DNA of 49,788 nucleotides from Cytidiella melzeri (Eukaryota > Basidiomycota > Agaricomycetes > Polyporales > Irpicaceae), in contig JABYQR010000322.1 of the NCBI GenBank assembly GCA_022592445.1, forward strand, positions 1 to 49,788. The letters are read 5' to 3'. Positions 1-10,873 of the stretch are shown here, one piece after another. Position 1 is the stretch's first letter; each line of letters begins with the position of its first letter. Made by a program: the position numbers and the translations under genes. Under the pieces are notes generated by a model. The model ran no database searches and was not told where the DNA came from. It saw only the letters and a list, made by a program, of their open reading frames with translations.

Positions 1-972
1 CAGGTCTACACATCCGTAGCTGCGAATGAAATGCTGGTGGCGGCTGCGTGAGATGGCCCTGGCTGCTGTAAAACACGTGAATAAGTGATTAATATGTGTT
101 GTATGAGCTAGCCCACCTTGTGCACTGTAAGAGAATGAGAACTGTAACAAACCTCTGAACTACTTCATATGCACGGCAGGATAGTCTGATATGCAACAGT
201 TGGGCGTAAAGGACGATCGCGACCTACTATATTCATCTGGTTGACCCCCCTCTGTCGCCATGACCCGGAACGACAATAGGGTGGAGGTGATAATTGACGT
301 GTACGCTGTGCCACGTCGTCGATGCCGGGTTCGCACGTAGCATGTAGTTGAAGGGCGCGGTTGCTTTTCCTGGGTGAGAGGATAGACGGACTGGCCATTC
401 GTGCCGTTGACTCGCAATCATCGAATGCCGAACGCCGAGTCAGAATGGATCTGGAGAGCTGTCAGTATCGCGCTCTGCTCGAAGCTAGACAGGCGTACTG
501 GCGACGGTGACTGCGGGGTGCCAATTATTATTATGCATGTTACTGCAAAGAACGCATGTCTTGGCGACTGACTTGGTGTCCTTGGCGATACCGACCGATC
601 GAGATCGCAGCATGCCCGGAGGCTTGGCATCCTGGTCCGTCCCCGTCATTCTCCTGATCCGCGGTGCCTTGCCAAGCCACGCATGCCGAACGTTTGATCA
701 TCAGTTTTTTCACAGAATAATTCGCTGGAGATGGCGAACATACCCATGGTGCTACTGCGCATTGAGGCGTGTGCTGAATGGTTTGTCTATATTTAGGCCT
801 GGTAAGACGTGTCGTGTTACAGAGTGTCACAAATGTTATGCGTGACGTTTGGTGCCGAGATGAGATCTGCCAAGAGACATAAGAGACTGCGCCAAGGGTT
901 GCCAAGAGACCCACTGCCAAGCCCATGGCCTCACCTTGGAAAATCTGAGATTTTAACCGTTTATAACCCACA
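1..972. other. Upstream region of the PacC/RIM101 gene, no gene seen
   Basis: I found no coding region with support here on either strand: the open frames are short and show no family motif. The last 400 bases carry a dense set of GCCAAG hexamers (separate entry). The first 500 bases hold nothing I can name. Confidence 0.5.
560..921. promoter_or_regulatory. Cluster of eight PacC/Rim101-type GCCAAG sites
   Basis: Eight exact copies of GCCAAG, counted on both strands, lie at 560-565, 581-586 and 623-628 (reverse) and 671-676, 869-874, 891-896, 901-906 and 916-921 (forward). Random DNA of this length would give about 0.2 copies. PacC of Aspergillus is known to bind GCCARG. The cluster ends 52 bases before the start codon of a PacC/Rim101 homologue, so autoregulation is the natural inference. 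Confidence 0.6.
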
Positions 973-3624
973 ATGGACTCCAGATCGCTCGTCCCTCTTA
1001 CCACCCTGCAACTCTCCCTCACCAACTACGCCTACCCCATGGCAGACCAACAGCCCCCGCACTCGTCCTCAAATCCCTCAAATCCCTCAAGCTCATTCCC
1101 AGGGCCCTCCTCAGACCGCCAAAGTCACCCTTGTCAATGGCTCGACTGCGACAAGTCCATGTCAGACGCCGAGACCCTCTACAATCACCTCTGTAACGAC
1201 CACATCGGCCGCAAGAGTACAGGCAATCTCTGCCTTACTTGCAAATGGAAAGACTGCGGGACGACCTGCGCCAAGCGTGATCATATCACCAGCCATTTAC
1301 GAGGTAAGCGTCATTCATATCACCCCAAAATTCCACGTCTTGCTCTCGATGCCCGATATTCACCGTCTCGATCAGTGCATACCCCTCTCAAGCCCCATGT
1401 ATGCGAGGTGTGCAATAAGCCGTTCAAACGGCCTCAGGACCTCAAGAAACACGAAAAGATACACACTGAAGAGCATCATGCGCAGCACAAACACTCAAAG
1501 GCAATCACCGTCTCTGACCCTGCATTCTCTTCTCGAGTTCGAGGCGATGGTAAGCCAGAGACTATATCATCAGTCCCCGCCAAGCCGAAAGTGTCCGCAA
1601 ACACTTCGCTGTCGACTAGCAACGTCCGGGCAGAGGTTCCCATCGCACGAGCCAAGTCTGGCTCCGTTTCGTTGTCCGATGAGTCGTCAGGTATCTTTCT
1701 CAAATGATATTCAATCGGAAGATGAGCACTCGACTGAGCCAGCCACTTGTCTCTTCCAGACTTTGGGGTCCTTCCAACGCCATCGCCTGAACTCCAGCAG
1801 TCACCCATCCAATACACTGCGCCCGAGTCTCACGATACCTACCGGATGCAGCCGTCATGGGAAGTCCTCCGCTCGGACGGCTCGTCAGATAATGTCCCCA
1901 CGGGAGGCAAGCGAAGCTTTGAAGCGTATGCCGTCGATGACTTCTTCACCGATGTGAAAAAGCGACGGGTGAATCCCTCTTACGACCCTAGTACGTTGGT
2001 TTCTTTTCCTTTCCAGTCCACCCATCCAACAGACGCCTTCCACATGTGGACCGGCAATGGGTGGTTTGGGTGTTTCACCGACTGTCACAATACGTACTCA
2101 TGGTCTTATTTCGATACAGACATGGTTGAGCGCTTGAGTACGCTCCAGTCGTTGAATTCAACAACTTCTCTTTCTCATTCTACGATACAACATCCACAAG
2201 CTCCGCCTCATGGCCAAAGGTTTCCTCCTCGCTCTGTATCCTTTGATATTCGAAGCCCGGAGGAACTTGCTGCCGTGAATGAATTTCTCATCACTCTTGG
2301 ACGGGATATCACGGGTAACGCGGTGCCGCGCACAGCACAAGACTATCCACAGTCATATTTTGACGCTGCATCTCTAAGCCAGCTGGGCCTCGCAGGCATG
2401 CCTGGAGTTCCCTCTGTCAATGCTCCAGGTTCTGGGGCGAGCTATCACGGAGATAGTGGCGTATACGCTTCGCCGCCCTCCATGATGAATCAGATGCCCA
2501 ATGGATACCCTAATCGCTCTGTTCACCCATCCGCGTCCCAAATGCAATATGGCAGCGGTGGGATGTACCCATCTTTAGCTAACGCAGGCCCGCCGGTTCA
2601 TGGCTTCCCTCACCGTCGAGTACCGTCCGGTGACCACGACGCTTACCCAAACATACACCACCCAGGCCCAGGCCGTACCCTTCCATCTTTTTTCCAACCA
2701 ACGCCTACCCATCTTCTCTCCCCTCACTCGCTGGAGAGCAATGTCTCTGGCGGAGCTTCGCCGTACTCCACGCACTCGACGCGATCAACGCCACCTATCA
2801 ACACACCTCCACAGCTTTCAGAGAGCCTTGCGGCATTCGACTCGCTAATGCCAAGTCGTGCTCCTCCTGTGATTCAGCTTGCGCCGATGGACTACCAGAG
2901 TCAGACAAGGAGAACGATGGTACCCCTGATGACTGTTCCGACGCGCTCGGCTGTCGAGTCAAAGTGGAACGCGACAGAGAGAGGTCCACCTGCGAAGCTG
3001 ACGTCGTCCGCGTCTGCTCCCTTGATACCGCCCTCTTCCTCGCCATTAAGCCTGCGGTCATCGTCGAGCTCATTGTACCCGCTACTCACATCTGGAGACG
3101 CCGAATTCACTCTCCCGCCCCTTCAACACAAGTACCGTTCTCCGTCACCCTCCGATAGCTCTTCACCCCCGCCTAGGCCACGTACCTCTCTTTCGCCTTC
3201 GTCTACAGCTATGTCCGTTGACGAAGACGAGTGCGATTCGTCCTCGCACAGCTCGACACCGACACCTCCGCCCACGCTTCCGCCCATCCGCGCATTCCGC
3301 GCTTCTTCGGAACGTGAGTCGGACAGGTTAGCGAGCCAAGTGGGCAGGATTGCACTGGAGAGCTCGAATAGGAAGACGGAGGGGAGCGAGCAAAGGGCGA
3401 TTCATGCTGAGCTGTTGAGGGATATGCTAGTGTCTATCAACAGGGAGTATAGGAGACGGTATGGGACACCTCCACCCATCTCTTCTCTTCCTCCTGCTTC
3501 TCCTCCGGCCACGCAACAATTGCAGCAGCCGAAGCGGGTTACGCTGACTGGACCTGGAGTGCGTGGCTCGATGGAGCCTAGTCTGAGAAGGATGGAGATG
3601 GATGTTGAGATGGTTGCTGCTTGA
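973..3624 (+). CDS. RIM101: pH-response zinc-finger transcription factor, PacC/Rim101 family
   Basis: Four exons: 973-1303, 1376-1690, 1760-1990 and 2120-3624, giving 793 residues. Three C2H2 fingers lie in residues about 50-165, with the family's hallmark words [26 protein letters not shown] and [10 protein letters not shown]. Splicing out intron 1 rebuilds the link R-VH-TPLKPH between fingers 2 and 3. A conserved block follows ([11 protein letters not shown] then MVERL). The long tail is rich in Ser and Pro and carries three YPX[LI] motifs (codons at 2565, 2644 and 3076), which in PacC/Rim101 bind PalA/Rim20 for signal-dependent processing. The family activates alkaline-expressed genes and represses acid-expressed ones. 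Introns 1 (72 nt) and 3 (129 nt) are multiples of three without stops, so retention would keep the frame. Met22 at 1039 is an alternative start. Confidence 0.9.
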
Positions 3625-3913
3625 AAATATGTATGTTATTGATGATGTTACTGTGTTCGTTTTACTCTATCCTTGTCACGCAGATGTTGCTGGCTATTGC
3701 TCCATACTTGAGTCTTCGTTATTATTGTTATACATGTTGTTTCAGTTTTTACGGAGGTTTTGCAGAAACGCTCGCTAGCTCACGTAGCTATAATTTCGGG
3801 CGCTCGAAGTGTACGAACATACATGACGTCATACTCTACTGAGAGCTCCTACTAGCTATCGGCATCCTAGCCAATATAAAGGATGCTGCGACTTGAAAGT
3901 CGACCATCACACG

Positions 3914-5427
3914 ATGGTAACGACGAGACGACAGGAGGCCACTGTTAATGGTACAGCGCAAACTCAAGCAAAGCCGAAAGTCTACAACCCAAAGTCAAAC
4001 ATGAAAGGGAAGAGGCGGGTTGCGAGCAAGGCCGAGCGGCAGGGAGCGCAGGAGGAGACGGAGGTGGGGACGAAGAGAGTGTTGGAGGATGGCGGCGAGG
4101 GTGGTGACAACGAAACGGGTGTCGGTTATACTGAGAATGAGAACGAGCCTCCCACCAAGAAGACGAAGGTTGACGATAGGGAAAACTTGGATGCAAAGGG
4201 CGACCATGACGATGAACAGCCTGCGACGCATACATACCAAACCGGTGAGTACGAACAAAATGGAGCACTCCGCCGTACCCACCTGAAATTTTGCACTCAA
4301 CTTGTTGCTGGGGGGCTCATTTCAAAACATAGGTACCATTGAGCGCGGACATATCTACTTCTTTTATCGCCCCCGCGTCGAGCTCGAGGAGGTCCACTCC
4401 ATCGACGACGTCCAGCGCTTTGACATTCTCCTCGTCCCGCGACCGCCAGAGTTTAGCATTGGCTCCGAGTCTACTAGGGTGGATGAGACAGGCGATTATG
4501 AGGAGGACATGGCTATCATTAAGGACGGCGCAGATGCCGTCCCCGCGCCGCCCGAGGTGGACGTTGAGAAGAAACCGTTCAGGTTGATTGCAGTAGGCAA
4601 AAAAAGCTTGCCTGATCCTGAGGCCGGTGGTAGAGGCAAGGGCGGAGGTAGGAAAGCGACTTTCTGGGCTATAGTCCTCACGGTCGGTCAAGATCTCCGC
4701 AAGCTCGAAGATGGGCTGGGTGCGAAAGAGTACGAGACTAAGACTAAAGGTGAGAGAGTAGCTTCTAGAGAGCACGTTGTGTCAACGGCTGGCAAATTGT
4801 GTTACCAGGGACTCGCCACCAAGGCCCAGCGCGTATTGCCGCTCGCGGTGCGTACGCCATCGTCAACAGCGAAGGCCGCACCCCGTCCTCTCGTGAGACA
4901 CACTTGGGTTATCACATCTCCCACCCTACGTCGGACAACTTTGGTAGAGTCCAAGAGGCGCTAGGGATCCACCAATCGTCGTCTTTCGTTTTGCAGGTCA
5001 AGAACCCTGGCGCACCGAATTCTGGTCGCTCGAATGTTGGGTTGCCAAGGGGTAGAAAGGCGCAATTTCCTAAGCATATCTTGCATGAGGTGTTTGGGCA
5101 AGGCGGGGGTAGGGGAAGGGAGAGCTATGGCTTGCCTTTTGCCAGCGTCGAAAGGCGGGAGATGTTAGATTACGAATGCGCGGAGTTGTTGTTAATTGCT
5201 GCAAGGAGTGGTGAGGAGGGCCTTAAAGAAAGTTTGGGCGAAGGACGCGGCAACGGTGAGCCTAGAGAATTTAAGCCTTACAATCGACATTTTGATGATA
5301 ATCTCTTTCAGCCCTGACAGAAGTGGAAAAAGTTGAAGAGAAGCACTCCGTCGAGTCAGTGTTGAAGGAGCTCGCAATGGACGCAGAAAAGATACCAGCG
5401 CAACCCTTGGGAGGCCAGTGGAAGTGA
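3914..5427 (+). CDS. Conserved protein of unknown function with an HIYFFYRPRVE motif
   Basis: Four exons: 3914-4244, 4333-4749, 4809-5255 and 5312-5427, giving 436 residues. The first 110 residues are polar, Lys/Glu-rich and likely disordered, with a basic KKTKVD stretch that could be a nuclear signal. From residue about 111 a compact conserved part begins: ERGHIYFFYRPRVE, then DVQRFDILLVPRPPEF, then GTRHQGPARIAARGAYAIV, THLGYHISHP, LQVKNPG, LDYECAELLLIAA and a C-terminal GGQWK. I recall fungal and bacterial proteins with this pattern but no established function, so none is given. Splice phases agree at all three introns (88, 59 and 56 nt). The start is the first ATG of the open exon. Confidence 0.8.
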
Positions 5428-5818
5428 TCTATCGAGTGGATAGACTCGCAAGATACAAAGCCCTGTATTGGTACGCGAGATCCTTGGCTCTGTTACCGTA
5501 GCAGGTGGTCTGTAGTGACTGTTCACTAAGCACTTATTCTGAGGGCCTAACGCGACCCTGAACTGAAAGATCCTATAGACGGCAGACTATCGGTCAAAAT
5601 GTCTGAAGCCAAGAAGCTTTTGGTAGCAACGTACTGAATACCTTACACAGCTCATGTCTTCTGGTCCGATTCCGAACGCAGATCCCGTCGCCTGAACCAG
5701 CTCATAGCTACAAAGACCTGCATTGGAATAAGTACAAAGATCAAGGACCGAGAGTGGGTATAGATCGTAAGTCGTCAAGGTCATCAAGTACAATAATACG
5801 TAGTGTTCGGGCGTCGGC
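5428..5818. other. Intergenic, convergent 3' ends
   Basis: This stretch lies between the stop codons of the unknown protein (+) and the myosin light chain (-). I see no gene, repeat or RNA in it; it should hold the two 3' untranslated regions. Confidence 0.5.
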
Positions 5819-6574
5819 TCATTGAGAGTCTGCTTCATCGTTGTCCGCATTGACTCGCAGTACCTTGATCCACTCTCGATAGTTGAAGTTACCTTGGCGG
5901 TCGGTGAAAGGGCCTTTGAGGAGTTTGTCAATCTAAGTGACAATACCATTCCAGTGTTCAGTAAAGGTAAAGTCTTTGCCCAGACAGCACAAGTGTAACG
6001 CACCTCCCGCTGATCCATCTTCTCCCCCACATCGCCCAGCCACCGTCTGATCTCATCACACTTCACCAGCCCCGTGTCGTTCTCGTCAAACGATTCAAAC
6101 GCCTCCAATAGCTCAGCCTCCGTGTCAAAGTCGTACAAATGTTCACCCATCATCGTGAGGAACATTGGGAACGTAATCCCGCGGTCATTAGACGAGTCAG
6201 CCTCGAAGGATGCGACGCGCGAGTGGACACCGCTCCCGCGACGATCTCCAGGTCTGTCAGCTAGGAGGTCGTCCATCATTGTCTTCGTCGGAGATATCCC
6301 TACATACGTTCAATATTGTGGCCCAAGTACGTTTGTGGGCCCTTGACTCACCCAAGCTGGTAAAGATATGCTTCAAATCCTGTTCACTGACAACCCCGTC
6401 ACCATCGTGGTCAATCAACGAGAACGCCTCGCGGAACTGCTGAATCTGGGGTGGCTGGAAGAGCGAGAACACGCCAGAGGGTTCGCGTCTTGAACGCGAC
6501 TTGTGCGATTTGAGTTTTGACGGTGTAGACTGTGGTGTTATGTCTGGCGAAAGATAGCCTCCGTAACGCGACAT
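5819..6574 (-). CDS. rlc1: Myosin regulatory light chain (EF-hand)
   Basis: Three exons: 6574-6352, 6299-6004 and 5932-5819, giving 210 residues. A basic N-terminal extension of about 45 residues (KSHKSRSRREPSG) leads to VFSLFQPPQIQQFREAF. The first EF-hand has an intact loop (DHDGDGVVSEQD). Then come SLGISPTKTMMDDLL, FPMFLTMMGEHL, an EF-hand without full calcium ligands (DENDTGLVKCDE), and QGNFNYREWIKVLR. This order matches regulatory rather than essential light chains. The protein would bind an IQ motif of type II myosin and act in cytokinesis. The start was set at the ATG of MSRYGGY because the frame upstream has no ATG. Introns are 52 and 71 nt. Confidence 0.87.
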
Positions 6575-6679
6575 TTCTGTTGTAGGTGGGAGGTGAGTAT
6601 ATTGTGGTGGTGGTCGCTGAGCTGAGATAAACAAGTCTGAGACGCCATTAAATGCTTATTTGAAATTGGTAGACTCCGA

Positions 6680-6962
6680 TTACGCCTTTTGGCTCAATTG
6701 TTCAACTTGTGTTTGAAGTCCACGCTCAGTTTCTAACTTGAACTTCAGGTTATGATTGTGCCTATGGTACTCTGACATCGTCGCTTTCATGTAGGAAATA
6801 AACGCATTATCATGGAGTGCAGCTTTCATAGCAAGCTGTTTATCATCGGTCGCGCCAGTACTTACTAGTAGGTGTGAACTATCCTGCATTTCTTTGCATA
6901 ATTTCAACGCTTACCTGCCCCACTCTATCATATAGGCTTGTCCTTGGAATGAACGCATTCAT
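6680..6962 (-). CDS. Doubtful small coiled-coil gene with unusually short introns
   Basis: An open frame ending with TAA at 6680 encodes a polar, probably coiled-coil tail (YHRHNHNLKFKLETERG then VEQLSQKA). An upstream exon beginning with ATG at 6962 (MNAFIPRTSLYDRVGQ) would join it in phase through an intron at 6884-6914 of only 31 nt (GTAAGC...GCAG). A second possible intron of 30 nt (GTAAGT...ACAG) lies inside the frame. All other introns in the window are 48 nt or longer, so these may be chance signals. I do not recognise the protein. It would be divergent from the nucleotidyltransferase gene. Confidence 0.25.
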
Positions 6963-7153
6963 ATAGCAATGGAGCAGGACCAAACGTAGCCTACGCAAAG
7001 CCAGTCCCGAAGGTGAAAATGTGCTTTCTCCGAGTTCCCCTCACGTTCAAGGTTTACGAAGCAGGTGACTACTAACTACGAACCAAACTTTCCGTGGACT
7101 ACCTAGATAGTAGCGATAACCTGCCTACCTCCTATAGACACGCTCTCCTAGAT

Positions 7154-7928
7154 ATGCCTCTTTACAGCTCTCCGACCGCCGAGCAAGTGAAAGACACCGC
7201 CCGCAAGGCCATAGACGCATTCGCATACTATGGTCTCAAGTCTTGTCTAGTAGGCGGTGCTGCGTGTATGCTTTACGGGACTACTAGGACGCCTGGCGTA
7301 TGTTCTGCCCTTCTATGCCTGACCTTGATAACACGACTGAACACACCCAAACTTGAATCTGTAGGACGTCGACCTTGTGGTCCTCACATCAACGTACGAC
7401 GCGGAGCAACTCAAGGAGCTCCTTGTCAGGCGAAACTCCACGTTCTACCTCCGTCCTGCAAAGACGTTTGGCGCAACGTACAAGGTCCTTTGGGGCCGAC
7501 TTGGATACTCTTATACCCCTTACGACTCTTGCAAAGTGGACATCTTGGTCCCCGGAATTATGAACATCCCTGACGTGCCCTCTCAGCACATCATCACCAT
7601 CGAGGGCTACCCCGTCATGCCGATGATTCCATTGTTGCTACTGAAATTACAAGCATGGACGGATCATCGTGCAGCAGACAAAAAATACCTTAGGGACAAA
7701 CAGCACCAGGACGTACGGGATATTGAACAGATGCTGGAGATTGCTGTCAGGAGGGGGGAGAAGATCAATAGTGTCGTCGCTTGGGTGCCTGTAGATTTCT
7801 TAGCTGCAGCGAGATCTAGGGTAAAAGAATTCTTGGCTCAGATTTTTCCACGTCGCCAGGAATTGTGGCAGGCGATAGGGTACAAATTCGCGAAGCCTTC
7901 AGGAGCATCGGGTACTCGGAGGTCTTGA
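7154..7928 (+). CDS. Nucleotidyltransferase-fold protein, fungal family
   Basis: Two exons, 7154-7297 and 7365-7928 (intron 67 nt), giving 235 residues. The motifs are CLVGGAACMLYGTTRTPG followed, after the intron, by DVDLVVLT. This is the GG...DxD pattern of the nucleotidyltransferase superfamily, with the intron splitting it. Later conserved words are KVLWGRLG, KVDILVPG, MIPLLLLKLQAW and RDIEQML. I recall many copies of this family in mushroom genomes; the substrate is not known. The first in-frame ATG in this exon is used. The frame stays open upstream to 7094 without an ATG, so a short upstream exon could exist. Confidence 0.75.
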
Positions 7929-8095
7929 TAAGGGGAAAAGTTTTACATAGATCGCTGAAGTAACATACCTCTCAAAACATGCGTATAAACCAATCCACCA
8001 CGTACGATGCCGGAACATCTTTTTCGTTGGTACATCTAACCACATACATAAAAAACCTCTCTACTTAACATGGAATCACATGCCTAGACACCAAC

Positions 8096-9109
8096 CTAGG
8101 CTGTCCCTTGGCTGCCTCGGAACCGCTTCCACAAGAAATTGAGTACATACGTTCTGGGAAGCCACAGAAAAATGGTGAAAAGGAAGGAGTTCCCTCCCAT
8201 TGTCATGTAACGCGGCGGAGCATTTGACAAAGTCTTCGTCACGACCATCTTGGCCATGTCCTCCGCGGACAACGCGTTCGAGCCTTGACTTGTCAACACT
8301 CGCTTGATGATGGCGTCGGTATACGACTTGTAGAGACTGTTCTCTGGCATCACTATACCAGCCTTCAGCTGCGTATCGGCGATGTTTGATTTGATTGCGG
8401 CAGGAGCAATCAGGGTGACGTTGATGTTGAAGGGCTTGCACTCCTGATAGAGCACCTCCGTCACGCGATGCAACGCAGCTTTGGACGACGAATAAACGCC
8501 ATTCCAAGGTGTTGGGCTAGTAGAATACATAGTCAGTTCCGCGTGCAGGTGCACTCAGCTGTATACGCACGTGTTTCCGACAACAGACCCCACGTTGACA
8601 ATAAGGCCAGACTTGCGGGCAGCCATGTGGGGAAAGACCAGCTGAAACATACGAACGACGGCGAAGAAATTCGCGTCAAATGTGCGCTGGAATGTTTCCA
8701 TTGACACGTCTGCAATAGCGCCTGTGAACACAAGAGTGAGTTAGTGGTCGTGTGTCTTGCTGCTGAGCTACTTCACACTCAGGGGCTCACCTGCACAATT
8801 GACCCCGGCATTATTCACTAGCACATCAATCTTCCCTTCTTTATCGATGATACTGTGAACAACCGCTTTGGCTTGCTCGTCACTGAGCACGTCAAGCGTC
8901 ACTTTCTCGATATTTGGGTGTTGGAAGGTGGCCATGGATTCGAGACGACGTGCAGTAGCATAGACCTTGCACCCTTGGCTGGCGTACTCATTTGCACTGC
9001 AAATATATGAGAAAACGCGCGTTTTGAAGAACTAGTGCACTCACAGAGCATAGCCAATGCCGCCCTTTGAGCAGCCTGTGATGAGGACGACTTTCGTTCC
9101 GGTCGACAT
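8096..9109 (-). CDS. Short-chain dehydrogenase/reductase, AYR1-like
   Basis: Four exons: 9109-9045, 8996-8791, 8721-8571 and 8516-8096, giving 280 residues; introns are 48, 69 and 54 nt. The cofactor loop TGCSKGGIG lies near the N-terminus (residues about 11-19). The structural motif NNAG is in DVLVNNAGVN, and the active site combines a Ser in NVGSVVG with Y-SSS-K (GVYSSSKAALH). A hydrophobic C-terminal stretch (FLFTIFLWLP) could anchor it in a membrane. These features fit the yeast AYR1 group, which reduces 1-acyl-dihydroxyacetone phosphate using NADPH on lipid droplets and ER. The exact substrate here is inferred. The gene is divergent from the sirtuin. Confidence 0.88.
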
Positions 9110-9572
9110 TGTGGACAATAGCTAGTAGGGCAGACTCGAAGCTCGGATGGAGGATCGTGTGAGGTACTTAGGCCTTGATTGTGTGCCGGTTACCCGAGGA
9201 AAGGAGCGACTGTCACAATCTACAGTTGCAGGTTCATGTTTGTGGACTTGCTGCCCAACAAGTTCAAGGTCGTGGTCTAACATTATTGCTGCATCAGGAA
9301 AGGGCGCGGCACGGATCACTTTGATAAGTTGAGGCTGCGGCCTGTTATGTCGGAATCAGCCTTCAACTTCAATGTTAACCAGGGATGCGTCGACAAGTCG
9401 AAGGTGTCGACACCCATGCTTTGGTATTCCTGAAGCTGGGTGTCAAAAGTGCAAGCTGGCAGAACCTCTCAGGCCCTGAGCCTATATAACAATCATCGAT
9501 ATCGTGCTGGACCTAACCTCAATCATACTGGAAACGTAGCTAATTCATTTTCTCTTGCTCACTTGAAAGGAC
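9110..9572. promoter_or_regulatory. Shared upstream region of the SDR and sirtuin genes
   Basis: These 463 bases separate two divergent start codons and should hold both promoters. The only notable signal is a perfect 12-base palindrome, GGTGTCGACACC, at 9403-9414. I cannot assign a binding protein to it. Confidence 0.4.
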
Positions 9573-10701
9573 ATGTCTTTATCTACAGACATTGCCAGTT
9601 TTCGCCAGGCTTTAAAGGCCAGCAAAAACATAATTGCCGTCGCAGGCGCAGGTCTCTCAGCTGCTTCAGGTATGTTGTCTTCATCGCACTGGATAGTATC
9701 CGCTTGATTACGGAAGATTCATTGTGGCGTAGGTATACCAACCTTCCGGAGTGGTGATGGGCTGTGGAAGAAGCACGATCCTCTATTGCTCGCCACTCCT
9801 GAGGCGTTCAAAGCAAACCCCAGTCTAGTCTGGCAATTCTACAATGCAAGACGTACAAGGTTAGTAATACCATCACAAATATCCATGATGCACGCTCGTC
9901 ACGAAGGATTGATACATGCAGTGCCTTGCAAGCCGATCCCAACAAAGCCCATATGGCACTGGCAATGCTCTGCTGCCCGGATATGCTTCACGTACTTGCG
10001 CCACAAGCTCAATTTGTAAGACTCAGCCCTCTCCTAGTCACTTGAGTTTGAGCTCGAGCTGACGCTGCTGCCTTCAAACAGACCCTCATTACTCAAAACA
10101 TTGACGGTCTCAGTACACGAGCACTGAACGACGTTCTCGAGAAACGTGGTGGATCAGAAAGCTTGAAGACGTCCACCATATATGAGATGCACGGTCGTCT
10201 CACAGATACTGTCTGTACCGATTGTGGACACAAAGAAGCCAACCACAGCGCATCGCTGTGCCCCGCTCTTGCAGCGTCACGGCCCTCCAGTGGTGCCCGT
10301 GACGAGGATGTTGCGCCAGATATCGCGTTAGAGAACTTACCTCGCTGTCGTCGATGCAACGGGCTACTTCGACCGGGTATCATTTGGTTTGGTGAAACTC
10401 CGCGGGACATTCGGAAGATTTGGAGCGCGGTGGACGAAGCCGACATGTGCCTTGTCATTGGCACCTCTTCAACGGCGAGTCATTAACCTGTTTAACGGTC
10501 TGCCGGGGACACGCTGACATAGCAAGTTCACAGGTACAACCTGCCGCCGGCTTCGCCTGCGAAGTCTCCGACCGTGGCGGCAAAGTCGCCATCTTCAACA
10601 CGGAGCACACTCCAGACTCGGAGGACATCGCAAAGGTAGACTTCCTTTTCCTGGGACCATGCGAAGAAACCTTGCCCAAAGTGCTATTCGACTTCAATTA
10701 A
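9573..10701 (+). CDS. Sirtuin, NAD-dependent deacylase of the SIRT5 (class III) type
   Basis: Five exons: 9573-9669, 9733-9859, 9922-10015, 10082-10474 and 10534-10701, giving 292 residues. NAD-binding [22 protein letters not shown], catalytic His in YEMHGRL, two zinc Cys pairs (CTDC, CRRC) and FGETP are present. VWQFYNARR after ATPEAF carries the Tyr and Arg (Y..R) that in SIRT5 and CobB recognise succinyl, malonyl or glutaryl lysine. Desuccinylase-type activity is therefore likely, perhaps in mitochondria, although no clear presequence is visible. Intron 4 (10475-10533) starts with GC instead of GT: only this joint restores GTSST-VQPAAG. A decayed inverted copy lies at 14592-15100. Confidence 0.9.
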
Positions 10702-10873
10702 TTTCCACGGCAGAAAAACACACATCAGAAATATGTATAAGATACAATTACACTTTATACGTCCAATATAACATCAATGCATCAAAGCCCCGCAGAATGT
10801 AGGTATGTGTGATAAAAATCGATGAATGTCTGCGCAGAACCTGGAAAGGCCAAGTCAGTCGATTGGCGAGGTA

